Notes under the pieces: generated by a model
What the model was told of the DNA's origin: nothing
Databases searched by the model: none
Seen by the model: only the letters and a program-made list of their open reading frames with translations
Source of the DNA: Pseudomonas pudica
GTDB lineage: Bacteria; Pseudomonadota; Gammaproteobacteria; Pseudomonadales; Pseudomonadaceae
NCBI RefSeq assembly: GCF_015680405.1
Contig: NZ_JADLJS010000017.1
Span: forward strand, 1-64,000
Reading direction: 5' to 3'
DNA: 64,000 nt
Part shown: in pieces, positions 54,845 to 63,728 of the stretch
Numbering within the stretch: position 1 is the first letter of the stretch
Layout of the letters: every line of letters starts with the position of its first letter
Translations under genes and position numbers: made by a program

Positions 54845-56188
54845 CTAGGAGTCGGTGCTCGGTGTGCCACTGCCACTGATAAAGGTCTTGTACAGCTGGA
54901 TGATCTGCGGGCCGGAATCGTCTTGCGGCGTAGGCCCGGGCACGCCGTCACCCTCGCATTGCTTGACGAACTGGCCGAAGATCTGCGAATCCCCACCAGA
55001 GTTGGCGGCAGGCTGCACGACATAGAAGCAACCGAAACCGATCACCGGTATCGACGAAGTCCCCGAGTTCTTGCCCGAGCAGTCGCCCACCACGATCTTC
55101 AGCATCCGCCGCTCGAAAACCCCGTTCGACTGGCACCCCGTGCCTGCGCCTGCGACGCATGCGGCTGTCTGCGCGGCATAGTCGTTGTAGTCGAATAGCG
55201 GCGTACCGCCTGCAGAAAGGTTGCCATTGCTCGAAGTGACAACCTTGCCCTGATGCTCTACTTGGTGAGGGGTGGTTTTGTCGTTGTACTTCATTTCGGG
55301 GTTGCTGTAGTTCGTCACCAGGTCGGGCGGATAGTCCGAACTACTAAGTGACCCGGAGTACTGGCCGAAGCGAGTGTTCAAGCCTTTGACCGATGGGCCA
55401 ACCGTGTTGCCAGGCTTGGTGGCGACGTTGTCACCGACATTGCGGCAAACCGAACCGCCGCCAGCCATCAGCTCGCCAATGGTCTTGCCACCGGAGCCAA
55501 AATCGAGCAGTTGGAAATTGCCAGGGCCAATCGGATCGCTGTTCTTGGAGGCTGATTTCAAGACTTCCAGATCACCGAAGCGATACCCCCAGAACATGCC
55601 GGCATCGGGGTTGTATTGAGCCGGGTTGCCACACACCAGCAGCGGCGCAAGATCACATGGGCTGGTCGGGCTCGGTCCGGCAGTGGCAATCGCCTTCACT
55701 TGCTTGGCTCCCACGGCACCTTCACCGAGTGACTGGGCGAAATTCCAGAAAAAACCCGCCAGTGAATAGTTCGCTACCGAAACCCGAACATAGGTGGCAT
55801 TGGCTGGCCCTGGGAAGGAGAAAGGCCCATAAACGTTGTCCGCCAGCTCCACCATCGCAAACCCGCCAGGGTTGCCGCCGATTGCCGTTGCCAACTCCTG
55901 GTTGCCCAAAGCACTGGCATTTTCTTGAAGGGTAGAGAGCGCGGCATCACGTGCTGTACTGGCTGCATTGCCAGCTCCCATTACCTGGCTCAGGGTTTTT
56001 GCGCCACTGAGGGCGGCGGCATCCACGGCATTCTGCAGTCGGGTCTTGTTCAACAACATGTGACCGCCATCGAGCACCAACGCGGCCATCATCAGTATCG
56101 CCAACAGGGCGATCACGATGATGACAGTTACTGCCCCCCGCTGTTGGCATGGCGGCGCGGTGAACATCCGTTGGGCTCGAGGAGTCAT
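54845..56188 (-). CDS. tadG: TadG-like pilus assembly protein
   Basis: The 447-residue protein has the TadG N-terminal pattern QRGAVTVIIVIALLAILMMA followed by DGGHMLLNKTRLQNAVDAAA, and a large periplasmic or surface domain rich in Gly, Ser and Asn with several cysteines. I chose the ATG at 56188 because GAGGG lies 7 bases upstream; the GTG two codons earlier is too close. No von Willebrand domain is evident. It probably anchors or caps the pilus. Confidence 0.83.
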   Translation of the reverse strand: MTPRAQRMFTAPPCQQRGAVTVIIVIALLAILMMAALVLDGGHMLLNKTRLQNAVDAAALSGAKTLSQVMGAGNAASTARDAALSTLQENASALGNQELATAIGGNPGGFAMVELADNVYGPFSFPGPANATYVRVSVANYSLAGFFWNFAQSLGEGAVGAKQVKAIATAGPSPTSPCDLAPLLVCGNPAQYNPDAGMFWGYRFGDLEVLKSASKNSDPIGPGNFQLLDFGSGGKTIGELMAGGGSVCRNVGDNVATKPGNTVGPSVKGLNTRFGQYSGSLSSSDYPPDLVTNYSNPEMKYNDKTTPHQVEHQGKVVTSSNGNLSAGGTPLFDYNDYAAQTAACVAGAGTGCQSNGVFERRMLKIVVGDCSGKNSGTSSIPVIGFGCFYVVQPAANSGGDSQIFGQFVKQCEGDGVPGPTPQDDSGPQIIQLYKTFISGSGTPSTDS

Positions 56189-56202
56189 GCTCACGCCCTC
56201 AA

Positions 56203-56484
56203 TCAGCGAGTTGAATCAGTGACTTGGATCTGTATCGGCTGACCGACCTGCTGCGCATCGCCAGTCACCCCCCTGTAGCCATTGATCACCTTCTCCAGCA
56301 ACGGCCCATCGGCGCCAGCAGCAGGCAGTTCCGTACCTGGGTTGGCAGCCACCTGCTTGTCGGCAATCTGCTGGTAGGTAGTCTGGTAGACGCTGTAGCC
56401 CAGCGGGCCAACGCGCCCTTCGTCATACGACATGCAACCGGACAACCCCGACAGCAGCGCGCAACACACGATCATGGTTTTCAT
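56203..56484 (-). CDS. Small Tad-locus lipoprotein of unknown function
   Basis: The 93-residue protein has a lipoprotein signal (MIVCCALLSGLSGCMSYDEG, lipobox cysteine at residue 17) and a short mature part without a recognised domain (LGYSVYQTTYQQIADKQVAA). It lies between rcpA and tadG, in the operon position where other tad loci carry rcpB. It may serve as a pilotin or secretin partner. Confidence 0.75.
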   Translation of the reverse strand: MKTMIVCCALLSGLSGCMSYDEGRVGPLGYSVYQTTYQQIADKQVAANPGTELPAAGADGPLLEKVINGYRGVTGDAQQVGQPIQIQVTDSTR

Positions 56485-56499
56485 GCTGGTTCTCTCCGA

Positions 56500-58011
56500 T
56501 CACTTCAGATCATGGCCAAAGTTGCCACCGCTGACGCCGAGGCTGACGGGAACCGAGCGCCCGGGCTCACTGCTCTTGGTCTTGCCAAGCAGGTAGAAGT
56601 CCAGGTCGCTGGGTTCGACAAATTTCTCGGTGGGCAGGCGCACCGCCTTGGCATCCACAGGCTTGGCGAGGTGCGGCGTCACCAGGATCACCAGTTCGGT
56701 TTCACCGTTGATGAACGACTGGCTGCGGAACAAGTGTCCGAGTATCGGCAGGTCCCCCAGCCCGGGGAATCGGCTGACGAAATCGCGGGTGTTTTCACTG
56801 ATCAGCCCCGCGATGGCGATGGTCTGGCCATTTCCCAGTTCGACCGTGGACTCGGCGCTGCGCTTGGTCAGCGACGGAATGACCTGGGTAACACCATCAC
56901 CCAGAATACTGTTCAGGCCAGTGTCGAGTACCAACGAGTTGACGTTCGAAAGCTCGCTCACCGAGACATTCAGGTTGAGGTTGATACGCCCGGAGTCGAG
57001 CACCACCGGCAGGAACTTCACGCCGACACCGAATTCCTTGTATTCGATGGTGATGCCATCATCCTCGGTGATCGGGATCGGGAACTCGCCACCGGAAATG
57101 AACTCCGCCTGCTGGCCGGTCAGGGTGGTAAGAGTGGGCTCGGCCAGCACTTTGGCCGAACCATTGTCCTTGGACGCTTCCAGCACCACATTGAACAGGA
57201 AATCGTCGGACAGGAACTGGGCGAACAAACCTTTGCCGCCACCAATCAGCGAACCTGGCGAAAGGATCGACCCACCGCCTGGAGTCAGGCCCAGCCCTTG
57301 ACCATTATTGAACCCGCCACCGCTCCAATTGCCGGATGAGCCAAGTGCATTGAAGCGCACGTTGAGGTTCTTGATCAGGCTGCGCTGCATCTCGGCCACT
57401 CTCACTTCCAACATCACCTGCTGGCTGCCACCGACGCTGAGCAGGTTGATCACCTCCAGCGACTGGGCCGGTGCCGCTTCAGCGGCTTCACCCTTGCCTT
57501 GCACCACGCTCGAGGTTTGCGCGGCATAGGTCTTGGCGACCTTCATCGCCGTGTCCATGGCAGCGGCGCTGCGCACCTGGCCACGCAGTACCAGCGCGCC
57601 CTGGGCGCTGAACACTTCGATGTTCTCCTCGGGCAGCAACTGGTGCAGTTTGGTCTTGAGCCCGGTGAGGTCATGCACGACCTCCACATCCAGGGTGTCG
57701 ATCAAGCGGTTGTTGCTGTCCCACAGCAGCACGTTGGTCGTGCCCAGGGAACGGCCGAGCAGGTAGAGCTGGGTCGGGCTGGTGATCAGGATATCGGCGA
57801 TATCCGGGTTGCCGACCGAGATTTTCCTCACCGGCGTACGAGCGCTGATCGTACGCGACTTGTAGATGGGTACCTGGATCATATTGGTGTTGGCCGCCGG
57901 CATGGCGCTGTATCCCGATCCAGGTTCTGCAGCCTGCGTCACACCGACGAACAGCAGCTGCGTACCCAGCCCGCACAACAGGTACATCCCTAATCTCTGC
58001 AAAGTATTCAT
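56500..58011 (-). CDS. rcpA: Tad outer-membrane secretin RcpA (CpaC)
   Basis: RcpA (503 residues) forms the outer-membrane channel of the Flp pilus. It has a signal peptide (LLFVGVTQA), an N-terminal segment with KSRTISARTPVRKISVGNPD, a BON-like domain (about 115-165) and the secretin domain with FISGGEFPIPI and VTQVIPSLTKRSAESTVELG. I chose the ATG at 58011 because AAGGAG lies 6 bases upstream. Confidence 0.94.
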   Translation of the reverse strand: MNTLQRLGMYLLCGLGTQLLFVGVTQAAEPGSGYSAMPAANTNMIQVPIYKSRTISARTPVRKISVGNPDIADILITSPTQLYLLGRSLGTTNVLLWDSNNRLIDTLDVEVVHDLTGLKTKLHQLLPEENIEVFSAQGALVLRGQVRSAAAMDTAMKVAKTYAAQTSSVVQGKGEAAEAAPAQSLEVINLLSVGGSQQVMLEVRVAEMQRSLIKNLNVRFNALGSSGNWSGGGFNNGQGLGLTPGGGSILSPGSLIGGGKGLFAQFLSDDFLFNVVLEASKDNGSAKVLAEPTLTTLTGQQAEFISGGEFPIPITEDDGITIEYKEFGVGVKFLPVVLDSGRINLNLNVSVSELSNVNSLVLDTGLNSILGDGVTQVIPSLTKRSAESTVELGNGQTIAIAGLISENTRDFVSRFPGLGDLPILGHLFRSQSFINGETELVILVTPHLAKPVDAKAVRLPTEKFVEPSDLDFYLLGKTKSSEPGRSVPVSLGVSGGNFGHDLK

Positions 58012-58074
58012 GCACAACTCCTTGCGAGGTGTTCTTGTTCCTGCCGAAAGTTAGCCATTCGGACGCCAGCCGCC

Positions 58075-58887
58075 TTAAAACCTTGCTTTCGCTACTTCAA
58101 CTTCAGTCCCGCGGATGATGGTGACCGAGCCACCATCACTACTACGATTTACCACCGGTCTCGGTTGGGGTTTGAATGCTGGCGTTGCAGCCTTCACCGG
58201 CTCGACAGCGGCTACGGCTGGCGCCTGCTTCCGAGCGTCCAGCGGATTGCGCAGGGCCAACTGCAACTTCCCTTCGGATTGCGCCCTGACCAGCACCTCG
58301 GCCTCTTTGGCCGACATTTCCAGGGTCACGGCACGTACCACCACCGGCTGGGTCTTGTCCGTCCCCGCTGTCTGGTCCACGGCCAATACCCGGAGGTCCT
58401 GGAGGATGGTTCTGGACTCAGCGTCATTACTACCGCCATTGCTTTGCTTGGTAGCCAGAACATCGACCCGGTTACCCGGCAACAGGAACCCGCCCACCCC
58501 GACCACGTCATCCACACGCACCGAAATGGCGCGCTTGTCTGGAGCAATCAGCGAAGCCAGGGTACTGCCACCCAGGTGCTCGGCCAGGCGAGCGCTACGC
58601 AGCACATCGCCGCGCAACAGTGCAAAAGTGGCAATCTTGCCAACCACCTTTTCATTGCTGTCAAAGGCATCGTCAGGTACCGCATCCTTGGGCATGCGCA
58701 CGATGGCGACTTGCTGCGCCTCGATCATCTGCCCGAACGGGATCTCCACCGTGGCGACCACCACGTTCTTCATGTTGTCATCCGGGGCGGCGTTGAGCCG
58801 TCCATTGAGCCAGTTGTTGGCCATCAAGGCGGCGCCAAGCCCCAGGGACAGGGAAACGGCAACCAGGATCAGCGTACGGGCACTCAT
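58075..58887 (-). CDS. rcpC: CpaB/RcpC-like pilus assembly protein
   Basis: The 270-residue protein begins with a hydrophobic segment (TLILVAVSLSLGLGAALMAN), then a SAF-type domain (VVVATVEIPFGQMIEAQQVA, about residues 42-110), and the RcpC domain with DKRAISVRVDDVVGVGGFLL. Such proteins act with the secretin in the periplasm. A Shine-Dalgarno GAGGAG precedes the ATG. Confidence 0.92.
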   Translation of the reverse strand: MSARTLILVAVSLSLGLGAALMANNWLNGRLNAAPDDNMKNVVVATVEIPFGQMIEAQQVAIVRMPKDAVPDDAFDSNEKVVGKIATFALLRGDVLRSARLAEHLGGSTLASLIAPDKRAISVRVDDVVGVGGFLLPGNRVDVLATKQSNGGSNDAESRTILQDLRVLAVDQTAGTDKTQPVVVRAVTLEMSAKEAEVLVRAQSEGKLQLALRNPLDARKQAPAVAAVEPVKAATPAFKPQPRPVVNRSSDGGSVTIIRGTEVEVAKARF

Positions 58888-58899
58888 GTCTGCATCTCC

Positions 58900-60234
58900 T
58901 CATCCAAGGAAGTCGATCTGCACGAAGTAGCTTTGCCAGGCCCATTTCAGTTCCTGCTCCGACAACGGCCCCTCGCCTCCCAGATAACGCTGGCGGTCAA
59001 GTGCCATGTTCAGCAGGTCGCGAGGGTGGCAGGGCACAAGCGGCACGCCTTCGGCCTCGTACAGCGCCTGTAGCGCGTAACGCAACAACAGCGGGTCATA
59101 AACCAGGCCCAGGCGCTCGCATTCCTGGCGCCAGATACGTTCGTACTCATCGACCTTCAGGTAGCTGAACTGCAGCTTGTAGCCGATACGTCGCAAGAAG
59201 GCTTCGTCGGCCAACTCCAGCGGGTTGAGGTTGGTGGAGAACACCAGCACCAGATCGAACGGCAGCTCGCAATGGCGCCCACCACCCAGGTTGAGGAAGT
59301 CGCGCTTCTCTTCCATCGGCACGATCCAGCGGTTGAGCAGTTCGGCCGGGGCCATGCGCTGGCGGCCCATGTCGTCGATGATGAACAGGCCATTACTGGC
59401 CTTGAGTTGCAAGGAGGCCTGGTACTGACGGGTACTGGGATCGAAGCGGACATCCAGTTGCTCCATGCCCAGTTCGCCGCCAGTGATCACTACGGGGCGC
59501 TTGCAGCGCACCAGCCGCCGGTCGATGCCTTCGTTGAGCAACAGGCTGGTAGATTGGCTTTCTTCCTCCAGGCACTGATGCACCTGAGGGTCGTACACCT
59601 CGATGACCGACTCGTTGATCTCGATGGCATGAGGTACCCAGATAGATTCGGCGAACAGGCGGATCAGGCGACTGCTGATGTAGGTCTTGCCGGTGCCTGC
59701 AGGGCCATAAATCATGATGGCGCGTCCGGAGTTCAGCGCTACGCCCAGCTGGTCGAGCATACTTTCCGACAGCACCACGCCCGCAAAGGCCTTGTGCATA
59801 TCCTGCGTATTGACGCGGCCATGGTGGATGGTTTGCAGCTTGAGCAGCTCACGGTAGGCACTTACCGGGAATGGTGCCGCGCCGATATAGCCGCTGCGCG
59901 CCAGTGCATCGCGGGCAGTGCCACGGCCGCGCTCAGTCAGGCCGTAGCGCAATGCCTGCCCCCCCGTTTGCACACCGACCTGTCCCAGTACTTCGACGCG
60001 GCCATCCTTGCGCAAAAAGGCCAGCACTTCTTCCACCACCGCACCGGTCAGCGCCAGGCGCTCGACCAAGCGCGACAGGTCCAGCGTACCGGCGTCGTGC
60101 AAGTGTTTGCACAGCAAATCACCGAGAAAGCTTTCCGCCAGGCCAGTCTCGCGAACTGAGCGTGGCTGAGGTGCCAGTCTCTGCACTGCGTCCTTGTCGC
60201 AGGCGTCGGCACCACTGTCTCTGAGTGCGTACAT
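58900..60234 (-). CDS. AAA+ ATPase associated with the tad locus
   Basis: This 444-residue protein has an N-terminal winged-helix-like region (about 30-110) and an AAA+ core: Walker A GPAGTGKT (177-184), Walker B LFIIDD (283-288), sensor-1-like FSTNLNP (332-338) and FLRRI with arginine-finger candidates (346-350). It is not a secretion ATPase (no Asp or His boxes) and resembles MoxR/RavA-type or chaperone-like ATPases in general. It lies between the prepilin peptidase and cpaB, 12 bases from cpaB, so it is clearly part of the operon. It is not among the classical tad gene products. The role is unknown; it may remodel a component or regulate assembly. Confidence 0.85.
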   Translation of the reverse strand: MYALRDSGADACDKDAVQRLAPQPRSVRETGLAESFLGDLLCKHLHDAGTLDLSRLVERLALTGAVVEEVLAFLRKDGRVEVLGQVGVQTGGQALRYGLTERGRGTARDALARSGYIGAAPFPVSAYRELLKLQTIHHGRVNTQDMHKAFAGVVLSESMLDQLGVALNSGRAIMIYGPAGTGKTYISSRLIRLFAESIWVPHAIEINESVIEVYDPQVHQCLEEESQSTSLLLNEGIDRRLVRCKRPVVITGGELGMEQLDVRFDPSTRQYQASLQLKASNGLFIIDDMGRQRMAPAELLNRWIVPMEEKRDFLNLGGGRHCELPFDLVLVFSTNLNPLELADEAFLRRIGYKLQFSYLKVDEYERIWRQECERLGLVYDPLLLRYALQALYEAEGVPLVPCHPRDLLNMALDRQRYLGGEGPLSEQELKWAWQSYFVQIDFLG

Positions 60235-60249
60235 TATTAGCCTCCCAGG

Positions 60250-60768
60250 CTATAGGCCTAGCGGTAGCCCGATCAGGCTAACAAGGGTTCCAGAAAGGAT
60301 TGCGACCGAATAAGGGAATGGCTTGGCTGCAACTTCATCCGATGCTGGTGCCAAATACGCCCCTGACCTCAACATCAACCAGTAGCGTTGTAACGTCTGT
60401 TGCAACTGGCCACGCACGAGCACTATCAGGATCCCGAACATGCCACCGGCTATCAGGCTGAAAAGTGCAGCCGAAAGTACGTCGTACGGTGTAAGAAAAG
60501 CGCCGACCATGGCCATCAACTTGACGTCCCCGGCGGCCATTCCCCCCAACGCATACATCGGTAGAAATATGGCGAACCCGATAAGCATACTCAGCACGCC
60601 ATACCCCAATCCGGCGAGTGCTGCGGAGTAGACCTGGCCCGCCAACCCCAGCCCCAACCCCAACAGGATCAGGACGTTAGGGATGCGGTGGTGTCGAAGA
60701 TCGCCCACCACCGCGATGCCTAGCAGCCCTAGCAGCACGACAATGGCGAACAGAGACTCTGCTGACAT
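60250..60768 (-). CDS. tadV: Prepilin peptidase (A24 family, CpaA/TadV type)
   Basis: The 172-residue integral-membrane peptidase removes the leader of the Flp pilin. The two catalytic aspartates are D23 in GDLRHHRIPN and D81 in AAGDVKLMAMVGAFL (GxGD-type motif). There are about six hydrophobic helices and no N-terminal methyltransferase domain, as is usual for Tad peptidases. It follows flp by 24 bases. Confidence 0.93.
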   Translation of the reverse strand: MSAESLFAIVVLLGLLGIAVVGDLRHHRIPNVLILLGLGLGLAGQVYSAALAGLGYGVLSMLIGFAIFLPMYALGGMAAGDVKLMAMVGAFLTPYDVLSAALFSLIAGGMFGILIVLVRGQLQQTLQRYWLMLRSGAYLAPASDEVAAKPFPYSVAILSGTLVSLIGLPLGL

Positions 60769-60792
60769 TGCTGCATCCCCCCGTAGGGCTTA

Positions 60793-60972
60793 TTAGTTGA
60801 CTGCGTTCACCAAGGCGGTGATTTTGGTAACTACTGCAGCACCCAATGAATCGAAAGCAGCAACTACAGCCAGCGTTATCAGTCCCCCCGCCACGGCATA
60901 TTCCACAATGGTCAGCCCGTCTTCGTCTTTGACGAACTTCATCACAGAAGCCTTGATTGTTTGCAGGTTCAT
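60793..60972 (-). CDS. flp: Flp family type IVb pilin
   Basis: The 59-residue pilin has the class IVb leader with cleavage G19/L20 and the Flp motif LTIVEYAVAGGLITLAVVAA including conserved Glu and Tyr, followed by a short hydrophilic tail. I chose the ATG at 60972 because GAGG lies 8 bases upstream, whereas the GTG at 60981 is too close to the same purines. It is the first gene of the leftward tad operon. Confidence 0.94.
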   Translation of the reverse strand: MNLQTIKASVMKFVKDEDGLTIVEYAVAGGLITLAVVAAFDSLGAAVVTKITALVNAVN

Positions 60973-61419
60973 TTCGCTCACCTCGCTAAGGACATTATTT
61001 TTATTGCCAGGCAGTGGTGTTTTGCACTACCTGTTGCGAATCCTAGTCAGAGGGTGACAGCGGTGGTTAGGAGATTTTTGCGAATCGCTAGGACTTTTTT
61101 GCGGCCATTGGCCATCATCAAAAGGCGGCCACTGCCATCAGGAAAACAGGCAGGAAACCCGAATATGAGAACCACCTTCGTACGCATTTGCAGGCGGTCG
61201 GAAAAAGTTCCTGGTACTTTTGTTCAAAGCCGACAGGCGGTCATCAAGCTCACAGGCCAGACCAGGTGCGGAACGTGTCTAACATCAAGATCTTACGACA
61301 GACTTAGATCGCTCTAATCGAAAAAGATATAAGGTAATAACCAAATCGCTCAGCGACTTGATAGTGTTTTGACAATACTGCTGCTCGTAAGGAAACTCCC
61401 AGCACAAGGTTAAGTCACG
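60973..61419. other. Divergent region between flp and the AraC-type regulator
   Basis: This 447-base gap has no gene I can support. It must hold the flp promoter (leftward) and the regulator promoter (rightward). It contains runs of T (TTATTTTTATT, GACTTTTTTG) and is less G+C-rich than the flanks near 61.3 kb. A long 5' leader or small RNA is possible. Confidence 0.5.
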
Positions 61420-62298
61420 ATGTCTAACCCGGGCACAAAGCCGCTGCTGTTGTGGTTCGATCTGACACGCGATCATTCCACCGAAGCGTTGATGGCGCAG
61501 TTCAGTCATGTCTGCGATTGCAAACTGGCGAAGGCAGTCGCGCCTTCCGAACGCCAGCAGGCAGACATGATCTGCATGCATTTCGATCGCCCCGACACCC
61601 TCAACCTCAACCTTCTGCTGGAAGTGAAACGCAACTCACCTTCCATCCCGGTCACCATGTTCACAGTGCAACACTCCGAAGAACTGGCCGTCTGGGCCAT
61701 GCGTTCGCGGGTCTGGGAGTATCTGGTACTGCCGCTGACAAGCGGTGAGAAAAGCCGCTACATCGATGTCCTCAAGCAGCTTTGCGACATACGCCGCGCC
61801 AGCAGGAGCTCAGGCCATGCGCAGCGCATCGACCACCTTCCCTCCCTGCCGGACAGCATTCGCCTGACCGGCGAACACCACAAACACCAAGCGCTCAGCA
61901 AGGTCATGCCGTATATCGACCAGCACTTTCGCGAATGCATCGATCAAAAAGACCTCGCACAGCGCTGCGGCATGACCACGGCCCGCTTCAGCCGCCTGTT
62001 CAAGGAAGTCAACGGTGTGGGTTTTCTGGATTACATCCTGAGCAAGCGCATGAACCTGGCCATGGACCTGCTCGTCAACAGCCAGATGCCGATTACCAGC
62101 ATCGGCTATGAGGCCGGCTTCAAGGACCCGTCCTACTTCGCCCGTGCCTTCAAGCAGGTCAGCAATTGCACACCCAGCGAATACCGCCAGGCCCGCCAGC
62201 TCGGGGCGTCGGCCGGCGAAACCGAGCCCCTGAAAGGTACGAATGCGCCACTTATGGATAACGTGTTACCGAGTGCGGCGCTTCACAAGAGCCGCTGA
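61420..62298 (+). CDS. AraC-family regulator with degenerate receiver domain
   Basis: The 292-residue protein has an N-terminal receiver-like fold (about 8-125) and a C-terminal AraC double helix-turn-helix (about 178-285; DQKDLAQRCGMTTARFSRLF and ITSIGYEAGFKDPSYFARAF). At the phospho-acceptor position it has His54 (DMICMHF) and at the conserved lysine Leu104 (YLVLPL), while Thr82 is kept. It is probably not phosphorylated. Being divergent from flp, it is the best candidate for local control of the tad operon. Confidence 0.83.
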   Translation: MSNPGTKPLLLWFDLTRDHSTEALMAQFSHVCDCKLAKAVAPSERQQADMICMHFDRPDTLNLNLLLEVKRNSPSIPVTMFTVQHSEELAVWAMRSRVWEYLVLPLTSGEKSRYIDVLKQLCDIRRASRSSGHAQRIDHLPSLPDSIRLTGEHHKHQALSKVMPYIDQHFRECIDQKDLAQRCGMTTARFSRLFKEVNGVGFLDYILSKRMNLAMDLLVNSQMPITSIGYEAGFKDPSYFARAFKQVSNCTPSEYRQARQLGASAGETEPLKGTNAPLMDNVLPSAALHKSR

Positions 62299-62302
62299 GG
62301 AA

Positions 62303-63526
62303 TCACACGTCAGGCAGCAACCCATCCGCCCGCAACAGCGTCTCCAGGCAATGCTCCTGCACTCCGTAAAAAGCCTTGAGCTGCCCGATCTTCTCCAGCA
62401 ACGCGCCGTTGTTCCCTGCCTGGCGCCGCTTCACCGCAAGAATCATCTTGTTCTTGTTGGTGTGCTCCAGCGAGATGAACTCGAACACCTTGGTCTCGTA
62501 CCCGCAGGCTTCCAGGTACAGCGCGCGCAGGCTGTCGGTCAGCATCTCGGCCTGCTGGCCCAGGTGCAGGCCGTACTGCAGCATCGGTTGCAACAACCCC
62601 GGGCTGTGCAGTTGCGGGCGGATCTGCTTGTGGCAGCACGGCGAGCACATGATGATTGCGGCGTTGCAGCGGATGCCGGTGTGGATGGCGTAGTCGGTGG
62701 CGATGTCGCAGGCATGCAGGGCAATCATGACTTCGATGGCCTCAGGCACCACGCTACGCACGTCACCACACTGGAACTCCAGGCCCGGGTGCTCAAGGCG
62801 CAAGGCGGCAGCGTTGCACAGGTCGACCATGTCCTGGCGCAGCTCTACGCCGGTTACCTGAGCTTCGCGGCCCAGGCTGTTGCGCAGGTAGTCGTGCATG
62901 GCAAAGGTCAGGTAGCCCTTGCCAGAGCCGAAGTCGGCCACCCGCAGCGCCTGCTCCACCGGCACCGGGGCGTTGGCCAGGGCGTGGTCGAAAACTTCGA
63001 TGAACTTGTTGATCTGCTTCCACTTGCGCGACATTGACGGGATCAGAGCGCCTTGTGCGTCAGTCACGCCGAGGTCACGTAGGAACGGCCGTGACAGCTC
63101 CAGGTAGCGCTTCTTCTCGCGGTCATGGCCACTGCTGCTGGCAGCTTCGCGCGGTGCCTGTGCGCCGTGGCGCTGGAGCATGGGCTTGCCCTTCTTGCTG
63201 AAGGTCAGCTGCACTTCACCGTCTGCGTCGAACAGGTGCGCGTTGCGGAAGCTTTCCGGCAGCAATTCGGCGACCAGCGCCTGAGCCTGGTCCAGCGCCA
63301 GGTTGCGGGTGATATCGCGGGTCTGGTGGCGGTAGACCAGCGACAGGCACGGCTGGCCCTTGACCTGCAGCGGCTTGGCAATGATCCGTTGCAACGTCTG
63401 GTCGGCACCGACATGGCGCGCCAATACCAGTTTGACCAGGGTATTGCCATGCAGGGCGGCATTCAGCAGGTCGAGAAACTGGGTGCGCGCATCCGGCGCG
63501 GATGGGGCAGAAGAACTGGCGGACAT
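62303..63526 (-). CDS. SAM-dependent methyltransferase
   Basis: The 407-residue protein has a class I methyltransferase core: motif I RVADFGSGKGYLTFAMHDYL, motif II VTGVELRQDMVDL, and the acidic VMIALHACDIATDYAIHTGI. The block IIMCSPCCHKQIRPQL is typical of the Methyltransf_32 family. An N-terminal region of about 150 residues precedes the core. The substrate is unknown. It converges with the AraC-type gene, with 4 bases between the stops. Confidence 0.85.
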   Translation of the reverse strand: MSASSSAPSAPDARTQFLDLLNAALHGNTLVKLVLARHVGADQTLQRIIAKPLQVKGQPCLSLVYRHQTRDITRNLALDQAQALVAELLPESFRNAHLFDADGEVQLTFSKKGKPMLQRHGAQAPREAASSSGHDREKKRYLELSRPFLRDLGVTDAQGALIPSMSRKWKQINKFIEVFDHALANAPVPVEQALRVADFGSGKGYLTFAMHDYLRNSLGREAQVTGVELRQDMVDLCNAAALRLEHPGLEFQCGDVRSVVPEAIEVMIALHACDIATDYAIHTGIRCNAAIIMCSPCCHKQIRPQLHSPGLLQPMLQYGLHLGQQAEMLTDSLRALYLEACGYETKVFEFISLEHTNKNKMILAVKRRQAGNNGALLEKIGQLKAFYGVQEHCLETLLRADGLLPDV

Positions 63527-63593
63527 GGAAAAACGGTGCCTCGGATAGCGGGGAGCGCTTGGCGCAATGCACGCATTCTACAGGGTGCTCAAC

Positions 63594-63722
63594 TTCCTGT
63601 GGGAGATAGCCCAGTCCTTTGGGCTGCGCTGTCGCGTAGGGAACTGAATTCGCAAGCGGTCCGCGTACCCTGTGAGAGCGGCTTTAGCCGCGAAGAATCC
63701 AACGCGGTGCAAGGCACCGGAC
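63594..63722. repeat. REP-like elements near right end
   Basis: CCTGTGGGAGATAGCCCAG (63596) and CCCTGTGAGAGCGGCTTTAG (63668) are REP-like but partly degraded, with the small hairpin GGTGCAAGGCACC at about 63706. They lie between the TPM gene end and the methyltransferase gene start. Confidence 0.6.
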
Positions 63723-63728
63723 GCCGAC

